A DNA stretch of 32,174 nt from Deltaproteobacteria bacterium. Lineage in GTDB: Bacteria; Bdellovibrionota_B; Oligoflexia; Oligoflexales; Bog-1112. The stretch covers positions 1 to 32,174 of the forward strand of contig JAHFAI010000025.1 of the NCBI GenBank assembly GCA_023250635.1, given 5' to 3'. The notes below the pieces were generated by a model, which saw only the letters and a list, made by a program, of their open reading frames with translations, searched no databases and was not told the origin of the DNA. How positions within the stretch are numbered: position 1 is the stretch's first letter; each line of letters starts with the position of its first letter. Below, piece after piece: positions 1-7,320 of the stretch. The position numbers and the translations under genes were made by a program.

Positions 1-85
1 TTGAGGGGTTCTATAATCGAGAGAGATTGCATTCTACGCTTGGCTATTGCAGCCCAGTAGAGTATGAACGGTTAAGACATGTAGC

Positions 86-901
86 TTAACTCAGTGTCCA
101 CGAAACTGTAGGAACGTCATTGTCGAGTTCGTCGGCATTGAGGTCTTGTTTTAAAATATATTTTTTTCCTAACGCATCGCTAACCAGATACATTCCCACC
201 TGGGAATAGCCCGCCGCAACTATTTTTTCTACTTTAACGGGACCAGCCTTCAAGCTAGGACTTATAGTGGCAGTTGAACTTAACCAACGGGCGAGCGCTT
301 TAGTACGGTTTATAATATAAATATTGGTGAGTTCCTTATAGTGCTCATCATAACCAGTAAACACGCGTTTTGTCTGTCGCATTGGAGCATTTTGTTCGTT
401 GGTATGCAAGCAAGGAGAGTCATTAATCTGATTTCTGTCGAAAGTGATAGGGGTTGCAGCAGGAAGAGAAAGCCTAAATTCTCCGGGGGTGCAGCTGGCT
501 AAACCAGCCTCAGGATTAGCAGCATGCTGTGCTTCACAGATCGCCTTCTTTGCTGCGATGATTAAATTTTTTGGTATTGATGCATCAAGACTTTTTTTAT
601 GGTCGCTAGTAGCTGGGATAAATTCTAAATAAGAATTTTCAGCTGGAACTGCAGCCACTTCCTGGTGAGTTTTATTTTCAGTTACCTCCTGGTGAGCTTT
701 ATTTTCAGTTACCTCCTGGTGAGTTTTATTTTCAGTTACCTCCTGGTAAGTTTTATTCTTAGTTAACTTATGTCCGTGTTTTTTTTCAGGTCTCTCATTG
801 CTTTCGTTCTTTTTTAGCGAACTTTGGCAAGAGGAAGAGAACACAAGAACTATGGCCGCTGCTGAAACGATAAATTTATAGGCCAAAAAAATATTTTTCA
901 T
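86..901 (-). CDS. Putative lipoprotein with tandem 9-residue repeats, function unknown
   Basis: A 271-residue protein of unknown function. The N-terminus is a lipoprotein signal peptide: a short basic start, a hydrophobic stretch (about residues 10-21) and a lipobox ending FSSSC with Cys25, so it should be lipid-anchored in the envelope. Residues 30-50 are Lys/Glu-rich. Residues 50-85 are four copies of a 9-residue unit of the form K(T/A)(H/Y)QEVTEN. The rest (about 100-271) is a probable globular domain with four Cys. Near the C-terminus there is a stretch with the shape GxxxVxxYLVxDxxGKKYILK. This faintly recalls the start of a kinase-like fold, but too little follows to support that, and the protein may be C-terminally truncated. 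A GAGGG ribosome site lies 7 nt before the ATG. It lies alone, 3' of the palindrome cluster at 970-1298. Confidence 0.7.
   Translation of the reverse strand: MKNIFLAYKFIVSAAAIVLVFSSSCQSSLKKNESNERPEKKHGHKLTKNKTYQEVTENKTHQEVTENKAHQEVTENKTHQEVAAVPAENSYLEFIPATSDHKKSLDASIPKNLIIAAKKAICEAQHAANPEAGLASCTPGEFRLSLPAATPITFDRNQINDSPCLHTNEQNAPMRQTKRVFTGYDEHYKELTNIYIINRTKALARWLSSTATISPSLKAGPVKVEKIVAAGYSQVGMYLVSDALGKKYILKQDLNADELDNDVPTVSWTLS
647..754 (-). repeat. Four 27-bp tandem repeats inside the lipoprotein gene
   Basis: Four in-frame 27-bp units encode residues 50-85 of the lipoprotein. The middle units are nearly identical in DNA and the outer ones diverge (the last ends QEVAAV). The unit length is a multiple of three, so copy-number changes would lengthen or shorten a linker between the lipid anchor and the folded part without breaking the frame. 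Confidence 0.85.
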
Positions 902-969
902 ATTTTAACCCTCACCTCTGTTAGAGAGGGCTTCGGCTGGAAATATGGAAAATTTAGTAGTTTGGTGTG

Positions 970-1114
970 GCGTTGTTGCATAAGTAGTACCCCATCAATC
1001 CCCCAAGGCCTTGTCCCCCATCCCTATCAAGGATAGGGGATGGGGATGGGGCTAATAAAAAAATTGGGGGGAAAGGGTTGTAGGGGATTTCATCAGGTAT
1101 TTACGCAACAAAGC
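970..1114. mobile_element. MITE-like palindromic element with IS-like ends
   Basis: The ends 970-986 and 1098-1114 are 17-bp imperfect inverted repeats (14 of 17 match; consensus GCxTTGTTGCxTAAxTA). They resemble the TTGTTGC-type termini I recall from some insertion sequences. The inner flanks also pair weakly (AATCCCC type). The centre holds a second hairpin: 1016-1028 pairs with 1032-1045 around an AAG loop with one bulged G. No coding capacity is visible. The + strand carries G-tracts at 1036-1039, 1042-1045, 1048-1051 and 1066-1071. The 902-969 flank holds only the upstream region of the lipoprotein gene. A clear target-site duplication was not found. Confidence 0.45.
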
Positions 1115-1144
1115 TGTTTGGCGTTGGAGAGGTTGTTTTCTACC

Positions 1145-1184
1145 ACGTCGCTGGCACGAAATATTCTATTTCGCGCCGCGACGT
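1145..1184. repeat. Imperfect stem-loop in intergenic palindrome cluster
   Basis: Positions 1145-1163 pair with 1167-1184 around a TTC loop, with one mismatch and one unpaired base. It lies directly against the next palindrome (1183-1272), sharing two bases with it. It has no T-tract, so it is not a typical terminator. Confidence 0.55.
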
Positions 1185-1272
1185 GTCCTGAGGAGCAAAG
1201 CGACGAAGTATTTGTCACGTGATATCAGGGTGTTATGTGAAAGATCCTTCCTCACTGCGTTCGTCAGGACAC
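1183..1272. repeat. REP/MITE-like inverted repeat with 36-nt arms
   Basis: Arms 1183-1218 and 1237-1272 are imperfect inverted repeats starting GTGTCCTGA and ending TCAC, separated by an 18-nt loop. Each arm carries the 'TCCTGA...GAAGgATc' type of sequence that recurs as dispersed repeats in many bacterial genomes (from memory of such repeats, not a search). It lies downstream of the S1-domain gene, which is transcribed toward it. Confidence 0.6.
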
Positions 1273-1298
1273 GGCGCTGGCGCTTTCGCGCCAGCGCC
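1273..1298. repeat. Perfect GC-rich hairpin, 11-bp stem
   Basis: GGCGCTGGCGC (1273-1283) pairs perfectly with GCGCCAGCGCC (1288-1298) around a TTTC loop. It abuts the preceding 36-nt-arm element without a gap. The 20 bases at 1279-1298 recur exactly, in reverse complement, at 29484-29503. The hairpin lies 47 bp past the stop of the S1-domain gene and could stabilise its 3' end, but there is no U-tract. Confidence 0.7.
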
Positions 1299-1345
1299 TA
1301 TCTAGTCGAGGGCCTTCCCTAGGGGCAGAGGAACTGTCGGACTTC

Positions 1346-2896
1346 TTATTTCTGTTTGTCGATGGAGCGTTTTAAAAGATCCCCAAAGCTTCCCTGAGCG
1401 CCAGTGATTTCCGCAGCACTTGGAATCACCGCGCTTTGGTCTTTTTCTCGCAGATACTGCTTAAAGGATTCCATCTCCTCATCCGCAGCATCCAGGTTAG
1501 GTAGGGTCAGCAGGATCTTATGCTCTTTGACGGCAACTGAAGCAATGATGACGCTGAGCTGTTGGGGGGGAGCGGCTTTTTTGCGGTAAGAGTCGCCAAA
1601 AGCGTGCTTAAGGGTGGAAATAGGCAGTAGTCCTGTGACCCCTGGGGCTAACTCGGCAATGGCGCCAAAACTGCGCAGACTACTCATCGTCGCCATGCAG
1701 GAGGCGCCCACAATGAATTTTTTCTCGATTTCAAACCAGGGGTCTTCCTCGATGGATTTCATGGAAAGAGATAGGCGTTTGCGGACGCTGTCCAGTTCAA
1801 GCAGACGTACGGACACCGTATCGCCGACTTTAACCACATCGCGCGGATGATGGACCCGTTTGCCCCAAGCCATTTCGGACAGATGAATCAGTCCATCGAT
1901 GCCGGGGGCAAGCTCTACAAAGGCGCCAAAATCGGTGAGGCGAATAACTTTGCCGGTATAGCTTTCTCCCTGACGGAACTTGTCTTCTACCGTTAGCCAG
2001 GGATCGCTTTCGAGGGCTTTGAGGCTTAGGGAGATTCGTGCGGTGTTCTTGCCAGGCAGAGGCTCTATTTTAAGCACTTTTACGGTGAGCTGATCGCCGC
2101 TCTGGTGTTTTTCCCCCGGGGCATCGGTAAAGCCATAGCCCAATTCAGAGACGTGAATAAGCCCGCTTAAGCCCTTGCCGAGGTCTAGTACCACACCAAA
2201 GGGCTTGATCTCTTCCACCGTTCCACGGACGGGGGTGCCAGCCAGCATGGCCTCTTCAAGATCGACCAGAGCAATTTCGGCTTGCTGCTGCAGTAATTGG
2301 GAGCGTGAGACCACAATATTGTGGGTGGAGAAGCTTTTAATCAAAAACTCAAATTCTTTGTCGAGGTATTCTTCGGGATTAGCAATATAGCGGGAAGCAA
2401 GCTGAGACACGGGGCAGAAGGCCTTGCGTCCATGGACCATCACGGTGAATCCGCCTTTTTGTACTGCGGCTATCTTGCCTTTTACGGGAATTTGGCTCTC
2501 ATAAGCGGTTTCCAGGGCATTTTCGTTGCGCATTCCCTGGGCCAAGCTGGTGGAGAGAAAAAACTCGCCATTCTTAATGCTGACCACGTAGGCTGAGACT
2601 ATATCGCCAACTTCTTTGCGAAAAATCCCCTCCCCATCAAGGAGGTCTTGCTTAGCGATAACCGCGGTGATTTTACCGCCTAGTTCGACGAGGACATCGG
2701 AGGTTTTGCTACTGATATAGCTGATCCGAGCAGAGATTTGATCACCAACGCGAGGCCGCCCGGCACTGGGGGCGGGGGCAGTGCTTTCGTCCGCCAAAAG
2801 CGCTGCGAATTCATTGGTTTCAGAAGAAATGCCGGCTTCGCTGTCATCATCGGCGTTTTCCCACGATATCTCTAGTTCTTTGGTGCTCTTTACCAT
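1346..2896 (-). CDS. S1 RNA-binding-domain protein, ribosomal protein S1-like
   Basis: A 516-residue protein made of S1 (OB-fold) RNA-binding repeats. After an acidic N-terminus there are five repeats at about residues 48-117, 136-202, 220-294, 308-379 and 397-466. Repeats 3 and 4 are the most canonical, with FGVVLDLG...GLIHVSE and FGAFVELAPGIDGLIHLSE and the trailing SLSxK...DPW. Repeat 5 is degenerate. The C-terminus ends with a SFGDLLKR stretch common to S1-domain proteins. E. coli RpsA has six repeats and 557 residues. This could therefore be the ribosomal S1 of the organism (helping mRNA bind the 30S subunit) or a paralogue, so no symbol is given. The ATG is preceded by AGGGG about 9 nt upstream. 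It is divergent from the YkgJ-type gene across an 88-bp spacer. Confidence 0.9.
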   Translation of the reverse strand: MVKSTKELEISWENADDDSEAGISSETNEFAALLADESTAPAPSAGRPRVGDQISARISYISSKTSDVLVELGGKITAVIAKQDLLDGEGIFRKEVGDIVSAYVVSIKNGEFFLSTSLAQGMRNENALETAYESQIPVKGKIAAVQKGGFTVMVHGRKAFCPVSQLASRYIANPEEYLDKEFEFLIKSFSTHNIVVSRSQLLQQQAEIALVDLEEAMLAGTPVRGTVEEIKPFGVVLDLGKGLSGLIHVSELGYGFTDAPGEKHQSGDQLTVKVLKIEPLPGKNTARISLSLKALESDPWLTVEDKFRQGESYTGKVIRLTDFGAFVELAPGIDGLIHLSEMAWGKRVHHPRDVVKVGDTVSVRLLELDSVRKRLSLSMKSIEEDPWFEIEKKFIVGASCMATMSSLRSFGAIAELAPGVTGLLPISTLKHAFGDSYRKKAAPPQQLSVIIASVAVKEHKILLTLPNLDAADEEMESFKQYLREKDQSAVIPSAAEITGAQGSFGDLLKRSIDKQK

Positions 2897-2947
2897 AGCG
2901 CTGGCCCCTGCTCGTTGAAGATGGTATGCGCCTATGGTGTAAACCTT

Positions 2948-2976
2948 TTTACCTCGGCGGTAAAGCCTTATAGAGT
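2948..2976 (+). promoter_or_regulatory. Candidate promoter for the YkgJ-type gene, possibly leaderless
   Basis: TTTACC (2948-2953), 17-bp spacer, TAGAGT (2971-2976) fits a weak sigma70-type promoter. Initiation about 7 nt later would fall at or next to the ATG at 2985, and there is no recognisable ribosome site, so a leaderless transcript is possible. The -35 half is also one arm of a small inverted repeat (TTTACC/GGTAAA, 2948-2964), which could be an operator in this divergent spacer. Confidence 0.3.
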
Positions 2977-2984
2977 CTTAAAGT

Positions 2985-3383
2985 ATGAACGAAAACCCCC
3001 TTGCCCCCTTAAAAAATCAGATTCTCGCAGGATTTTCCTGCCACAAGAGCGGTAATTGCTGTCGAGCCCCCGGGTTTGTGTACGTAACGGCAGCAGATAT
3101 TAGCAAGATGGCCGCCCATCTCGGGCTTGCAGAAGCAGCGTTTCGCGAGGGCTATGTGAGGCGCCACAAGGGCTGGGAAGTGATCGCCGCCCCTGATTTT
3201 CGCCCCAACTGTTTTTTGGACGAGGAGAATCGCTGTAGCGTCTATGAACATCGCCCTGTGGCCTGTCGGACCTATCCTCACTGGCCGGAGATTTGGGCGT
3301 CCGAGGAGGCGGTGCAGGAAGAAGTAGCTCGTTGCCCTGGGTTAAAGGCTGCAGTAGCGAAATTGCAGAAAGATAAACACTAG
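2985..3383 (+). CDS. YkgJ-family CxxCxxCC-type metal-binding protein
   Basis: A 132-residue protein of the YkgJ / putative zinc- or iron-chelating family. Conserved cysteines are visible: C19 and a C25-C26 pair in CHKSGNCC near the N-terminus, then C76, C84 and C94 in the typical CSVYEHRPVACRTYPHWP motif, and C117. The length is typical for the family. The biochemical role of the family is poorly defined; cluster or metal binding is inferred from the cysteine pattern. It stands alone between the S1-like gene and a secreted-protein gene. No SD sequence is visible before the ATG (see the promoter entry). Confidence 0.85.
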   Translation: MNENPLAPLKNQILAGFSCHKSGNCCRAPGFVYVTAADISKMAAHLGLAEAAFREGYVRRHKGWEVIAAPDFRPNCFLDEENRCSVYEHRPVACRTYPHWPEIWASEEAVQEEVARCPGLKAAVAKLQKDKH

Positions 3384-3466
3384 TATTTCACCTCATTTAT
3401 CCTCTAAGAAATGTATGCAATATTTATGGTGTTTCCATATAACCTCTCTGCTGAAAGGTAGATGCT

Positions 3467-4006
3467 ATGAAAATTGCCAGGGGATTTATTCTCGGTGTTT
3501 CTCTCTTTTTAAGCGGAACTAATGCCTTCGCTTCTCATAATTTTGGCCACCGCATACGCGATACCTTGAGGCGGGTTATTTTCGATTCCAACCGCGGTGA
3601 TTACGTTCCCAGTTCTTATTACGAGGTGCGTTGCCGCCATGAAGGAAATCGAATCGTTCTCGATTACTTTGGTGGCTATTTTGATAGCAACGGCACCAGC
3701 CTAAGCCGGGCGGTGGAATATAACTGTGGCATACCCACGAACAACCTCTCTCTCTATTCAATTACCCTCATGGCAAAGTCTCGGCTGGGGCTCAGTTATG
3801 TTGCGGTAGGAGCAGGGGATTATCAATCGCCCTTTGCTCGCGTGCATGGAAATCCGGTGGATTTTGGTGGCTTCTATGGGTATAAAAGCCTTGATTTTTA
3901 TCTCCCCCCTGCAGAAAGCCAAGGACCTTGGTATCTGCAGTTTCGAGGTGAAGCACGAGTTGGTCAGATCTATCTAAACCTTAGTGCTGATGGTCGCAAT
4001 AGATGA
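3467..4006 (+). CDS. Secreted protein of unknown function
   Basis: A 179-residue protein with a clear Sec signal peptide (basic MKIAR, hydrophobic core, likely cleavage after AFA at residue 22). The mature part is about 157 residues, rich in Gly, Tyr and Phe with alternating polar/hydrophobic segments, suggesting a small beta-rich fold. It has only two Cys (in VRCRHEG and YNCGIP), which could form one disulfide. No family was recognised. An AAAGGTAG ribosome site precedes the ATG. Its TGA overlaps the start of the following aminotransferase gene (ATGA), so the two are likely co-transcribed and translationally coupled, which is odd for an exported protein and a cytoplasmic enzyme. Confidence 0.75.
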   Translation: MKIARGFILGVSLFLSGTNAFASHNFGHRIRDTLRRVIFDSNRGDYVPSSYYEVRCRHEGNRIVLDYFGGYFDSNGTSLSRAVEYNCGIPTNNLSLYSITLMAKSRLGLSYVAVGAGDYQSPFARVHGNPVDFGGFYGYKSLDFYLPPAESQGPWYLQFRGEARVGQIYLNLSADGRNR

Positions 4007-5283
4007 TTTTTGAATCGGCCATGCGTGCTTTCCTTCAAGAAGACCCACTGGTAGCACCTGTCTGGGATGCCAAGCTTTTACAAGAGCATTTTAAAACCAA
4101 GTCCATGGCCGAATTTATTTATATGGGCTTTGGTGAAACCTGGTATCGAGCCCCAGCAGCACTCCGCAGCTATCTTGGCGAAGCTCAGGCAATGGACCAC
4201 GGCTACCAGTTTTCTCCCTGGGGCAAGCCCTCGTACCGTGCTGTTTTACGTGATTATATCCTGCGTGATCACGGTTTACCCTTAGAGAGCGAGTGGCAGG
4301 TAGCGTACGCGTCTACCGGCTCGCGTATGCGCATGTATGATTTTTCGCGCCTGCTGCGTGCCCGTGCTCAGCTCGAACCCGCAGTTATCTACGCTCTGCC
4401 CAGCTGGGACTACCATGGGGTTTTTTGCAAAAATGGTTTTCGTGCCTTAGCCTATGATTTACGCGTAGAAGAGCAGTTCCAACCTCAGCCCGAAAAAATC
4501 CGCAAGCTTCTCGAAGCCACGGCTCAGCCTGGGCAGAATCATCACCTCGTGGTTGTTATAAACGCCCAGCATAATCCCAGTGGGGTGATGTGGCAAAAAG
4601 AACGGGTAGCTGCAATTTTAGCGTTGGCTCTGGAGTTTCAAACTAGCGTGCTGATCGATGACGCTTACTATGGCCTGGTAAATCCGGGGTTAGAACGGGT
4701 TTCGGTTCTGGCTCTTTTGCATGAGCTGCTTAGCACCAGCACCGTCCGTATACCCTGGTTAGCAGTACGCAGCCTTGGCAAGCAATTTCACTGCAATGGT
4801 TGGGGCCTCGGGGCTGTGGTTGGTGAAAGCGAGCTTCTCCACGAGCTCGATACGCTGTTTGCTGAACACACCTATTCCTACGGTGGGGCGGCTCAATCGG
4901 CCATGAGCCAGTGGCTGCTTTCGCCCTTGTCCACCGAATTTTTGTGCCAGATCTCTAAGGAATATGCCCATAAAAAAGCTTGGATTACGGAGTTTTTAAG
5001 CAGGCACAGCAATTATCCACGAGAGTATTTATATAATTCGGAAACCACTCCTCATTACCTACTTAGGGTGCCGGAGGCCTTTCAAAACAAGAAAAATCCC
5101 GACCGTAGTTTTAACGAAGATGCCCTTGCTAACCATAATTTATTTTTATCTCGAGGGAGCATGGTGCAGGACAGCGCTTTTCCTGAAATAAACAGATGGT
5201 TCAGGCTTTATTTGGGGGCTGAGCAGGTAGTAATCGTCGAAGCTCTTAAGCGAATCAGCCAGTATTCCTGGGAGCCAATTTAG
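4003..5283 (+). CDS. PLP-dependent aminotransferase, class I/II fold
   Basis: A 426-residue fold-type I PLP enzyme. Landmarks in order are an ASTGSRMRMYDF segment (about 103-114) in the cofactor-phosphate position, HNPSG (Asn191 to Gly194) for the aspartate-aminotransferase NPTG motif, DDAYYGL (Asp219 and Tyr222, expected to contact the pyridine ring), and SLGKQFHCNGWGLG with Lys260 as the probable Schiff-base lysine. It should transfer amino groups or carry out a related PLP reaction on an amino acid, but the substrate cannot be read from the sequence. The usual R after the lysine segment (GxRxG) is replaced by GWGLG. The ATG overlaps the previous stop; Met7 is an alternative start. Confidence 0.85.
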   Translation: MIFESAMRAFLQEDPLVAPVWDAKLLQEHFKTKSMAEFIYMGFGETWYRAPAALRSYLGEAQAMDHGYQFSPWGKPSYRAVLRDYILRDHGLPLESEWQVAYASTGSRMRMYDFSRLLRARAQLEPAVIYALPSWDYHGVFCKNGFRALAYDLRVEEQFQPQPEKIRKLLEATAQPGQNHHLVVVINAQHNPSGVMWQKERVAAILALALEFQTSVLIDDAYYGLVNPGLERVSVLALLHELLSTSTVRIPWLAVRSLGKQFHCNGWGLGAVVGESELLHELDTLFAEHTYSYGGAAQSAMSQWLLSPLSTEFLCQISKEYAHKKAWITEFLSRHSNYPREYLYNSETTPHYLLRVPEAFQNKKNPDRSFNEDALANHNLFLSRGSMVQDSAFPEINRWFRLYLGAEQVVIVEALKRISQYSWEPI

Positions 5284-5308
5284 GCGTAGTCATACCCGTC
5301 GTGCCTTG

Positions 5309-5794
5309 TTACAGACCAAAAATTACAGCGAGAAGCGATAGACCAACACACCAGGAAAACAGGTTAGCGAGCGACGAAACAAGAAATGCAAAGCTAAGCT
5401 TAAGCGATTTAATCGCAAGACAGATTGCTGCCGCCTCGACGACAACAGCAAATATTTCTGCAATGGCGATCGTATGAATATAAGATGCGTTGAAAAAATG
5501 TCCCGCCATGGGGAAAATAAAAAATACAGCGGGGTGGGTGCAAAGATTTGCCAGAATTAAAATTCCTATAGCTCTCTTGAGAGAGCTTCCCAAAAGACGT
5601 AAGCCGGGCAGATAGAGGAAGGACTCCAAAATAACCGTGAGCAAAAAATATTTTGCATAGTTGAGGAACTCCACAGGGGATTCAACCATGCTCGATTCAA
5701 GCGCCTGCTTACACCAGTCCGGCAGCATCCCAGCGCCGAGGTAAAAAGCACTAAAACCAAGAGGACCAAAGCATTCAAAATCGTGTGGTTGCAT
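5309..5794 (-). CDS. Multi-pass membrane protein with NLxTHP motif
   Basis: A 161-residue protein with about four hydrophobic segments (about 45-68, 75-97, 105-128, 132-158). It carries NLCTHP (residues 83-88) followed about 25 residues later by two acidic residues within membrane (E113, E120). This resembles a widespread family of uncharacterised small membrane proteins, recalled from the motif only. The first 40 residues are non-membrane. A GAGGG ribosome site lies 5 nt before the ATG, and only 10 nt separate it from the upstream membrane-protein gene, so it is the last gene of the leftward cluster 5309-8163. Function unknown. Confidence 0.75.
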   Translation of the reverse strand: MQPHDFECFGPLGFSAFYLGAGMLPDWCKQALESSMVESPVEFLNYAKYFLLTVILESFLYLPGLRLLGSSLKRAIGILILANLCTHPAVFFIFPMAGHFFNASYIHTIAIAEIFAVVVEAAAICLAIKSLKLSFAFLVSSLANLFSWCVGLSLLAVIFGL

Positions 5795-5804
5795 TTAGTC
5801 CCTC

Positions 5805-6911
5805 TTAGTCGCTTATAAACAAGCGGTTGAAAATCGCAAAGCCAACACCTAATTCTAAAAAACCGTGAGCGCTTGCGACGCAAAGATAAAGAGTGCGCGC
5901 TCTTTCTGGGCTGAAACAAGCTACAGCGATAAGGGCAAGCATCATAGCAGTCATGAAGATCGGCGCAATCGGGCCAGAGTTTTTTAAAAGGCGACCCAGG
6001 CTTTTACGCAGTGTTAACGGAACCGGCTCAACTCTTAATTCATCCGGGATTGCTTTTAGCCAGATGAAATAGTGAACGCCTTGACCAAAGGCGAGGGCTA
6101 TTGCCACGCGAGTAAGGTAAAGGCTATTTAGAGTAGTTGGCACTACTTGATAGGGAAGCGAAAAAAACGATGGGGTAAGTATATGCGATATATGATTGTG
6201 AAAATGGTCAAAAAATCCAAGGCCGATAAAGGCGTTGATCGCAATAAATATCACCGATGATAGGGTCGGATAGAGTAGATGTTTGTTTTCTTTTGCAACT
6301 ATTCCCCAAAATAGAAACGCTTGAAAATTATGAAACAAAATTAAGAAGGTCATGCTCTCAAAAGGAAAGATCAAAACCATAGCCGCAAATGTAGCCTGCT
6401 CGCAGGCTCCTAGGATAGTTTTCCTAGAGAAAATAGCAGGCTTTATGAGCCAAAAAAACGCTCCACTTGTTACTGCTATTTCAACTAGCGGAACGAAGGT
6501 TTTTATTTGGTTAGTCAAGATATTTTCAAAAAATATTTTGTATATTGCCGAGATAATCAAGCAAAATCCGACAAGGTGGCGATCGCCAGTAAAACCAAGG
6601 AGTAGCGGCAGCTGATTAATTTTTTTCGAAAAAAATCGCGGTAAAAATAAGTAGGTCGCTAATAAATGCGGAAATCCAAAGATCAATGGCCCAATAAAAA
6701 TGACTATATAGGGTGCGATTAGAGAAACCATCAAACTTATGGCCATGGAGAGTAACGATAGCACGAAAACTCGTTTTCCCCTATCGCTGTATATTTTTAA
6801 AATAAACGGCACGTTCAACGTTCGCCGCAAAACAAAACATCGGCCGCGGTCTAGATAAAGAATCAAGATGGATATAAAATTGAAAGTTTTTGTCGGCTTT
6901 GCTGTTTCCAT
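5805..6911 (-). CDS. Multi-pass membrane protein with intramembrane histidines
   Basis: A protein of 368 residues from the chosen ATG with about nine or ten hydrophobic helices and short loops. Histidines lie in or beside predicted membrane segments: GFPHLL (H82), LFHNFQAF (H194), GVHYFIWLKAIP (H280) and SAHGFLELG (H349, E353). This repeated His/Glu pattern could mark a metal site or proton path, but I do not recognise the family. The frame is open back to a TTG at 6929, directly against the upstream stop. The ATG at 6911 was preferred, although neither start has a strong ribosome site. It is in an operon-like cluster with the lipoprotein before it and the small membrane protein after it. Confidence 0.75.
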   Translation of the reverse strand: METAKPTKTFNFISILILYLDRGRCFVLRRTLNVPFILKIYSDRGKRVFVLSLLSMAISLMVSLIAPYIVIFIGPLIFGFPHLLATYLFLPRFFSKKINQLPLLLGFTGDRHLVGFCLIISAIYKIFFENILTNQIKTFVPLVEIAVTSGAFFWLIKPAIFSRKTILGACEQATFAAMVLIFPFESMTFLILFHNFQAFLFWGIVAKENKHLLYPTLSSVIFIAINAFIGLGFFDHFHNHISHILTPSFFSLPYQVVPTTLNSLYLTRVAIALAFGQGVHYFIWLKAIPDELRVEPVPLTLRKSLGRLLKNSGPIAPIFMTAMMLALIAVACFSPERARTLYLCVASAHGFLELGVGFAIFNRLFISD

Positions 6912-6929
6912 TACAGGCAAGTGCTTCAA

Positions 6930-7301
6930 TTAGTTTTTTGGCGTCAAAGAAATGGCTATTTTATTTTCTGTAATCGGCGGATTACACGATTTTATGCTGA
7001 ATGATTGCGAACAAGCTCCGAAAAACGCCGCAGTTAGGACTAACGAAGCAGTTTTGGGAATAGGTCTTGCGGAAATTTTTATTTCTGTGGTCGGCGGATT
7101 ACACGATTTAAGGCTATAGTTTTGGGAACATCCTCCTATGAACGCCGCTGTTAAAGTACTATCCTTAGCAGATTCAGTTGAAGCAGATTTTTTTTGACTG
7201 GTGCTGGGCTCTTTTTTAACACTTGAATTATTAGAGCATCCACCTAACGCAAGTAAAATACAAATGCCTAACACTGATTTGATGAAAGTCCTCAAATCCA
7301 T
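6930..7301 (-). CDS. Small lipoprotein with duplicated 34-residue module
   Basis: A 123-residue lipoprotein. The signal peptide ends in a lipobox LALGGC with Cys22. A Ser/Lys linker follows, then two copies of a module at residues 50-83 and 89-122. Both share the pattern LTAAFxGxCSQxxSxKSCNPP followed by xTExKI, each with two Cys that may form a disulfide. No known family was recognised. It is the middle gene of the leftward cluster, with the secreted Cys-rich protein upstream (19-bp gap) and the large membrane protein immediately downstream. Confidence 0.7.
   Translation of the reverse strand: MDLRTFIKSVLGICILLALGGCSNNSSVKKEPSTSQKKSASTESAKDSTLTAAFIGGCSQNYSLKSCNPPTTEIKISARPIPKTASLVLTAAFFGACSQSFSIKSCNPPITENKIAISLTPKN
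6936..7154 (-). repeat. 117-bp-period tandem duplication inside the lipoprotein gene
   Basis: Two in-frame copies, 7053-7154 and 6936-7037, encode the two modules of the lipoprotein. They remain clearly similar in DNA (shared stretches around the TCxGCxGAT... and CGGATTACACGATTT segments), pointing to a fairly recent intragenic duplication. Confidence 0.8.
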
Positions 7302-7320
7302 ATAAAGTCCCTCTCATGTC

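Noticed and set aside
1-85. Gene content at the left edge
   Set aside because: The 85 bases show no frame that continues the lipoprotein or any recognisable motif on either strand.
1346-2896. Assigning rpsA outright to the S1-domain protein
   Set aside because: Only five repeats, a degenerate last repeat and the possibility of a second S1 gene make the product S1-like but not certainly ribosomal S1.
5566-5919. 117-residue minus-strand frame spanning the junction of the two membrane-protein genes
   Set aside because: It overlaps both well-formed membrane genes in another frame and has no coherent domain or ribosome site.
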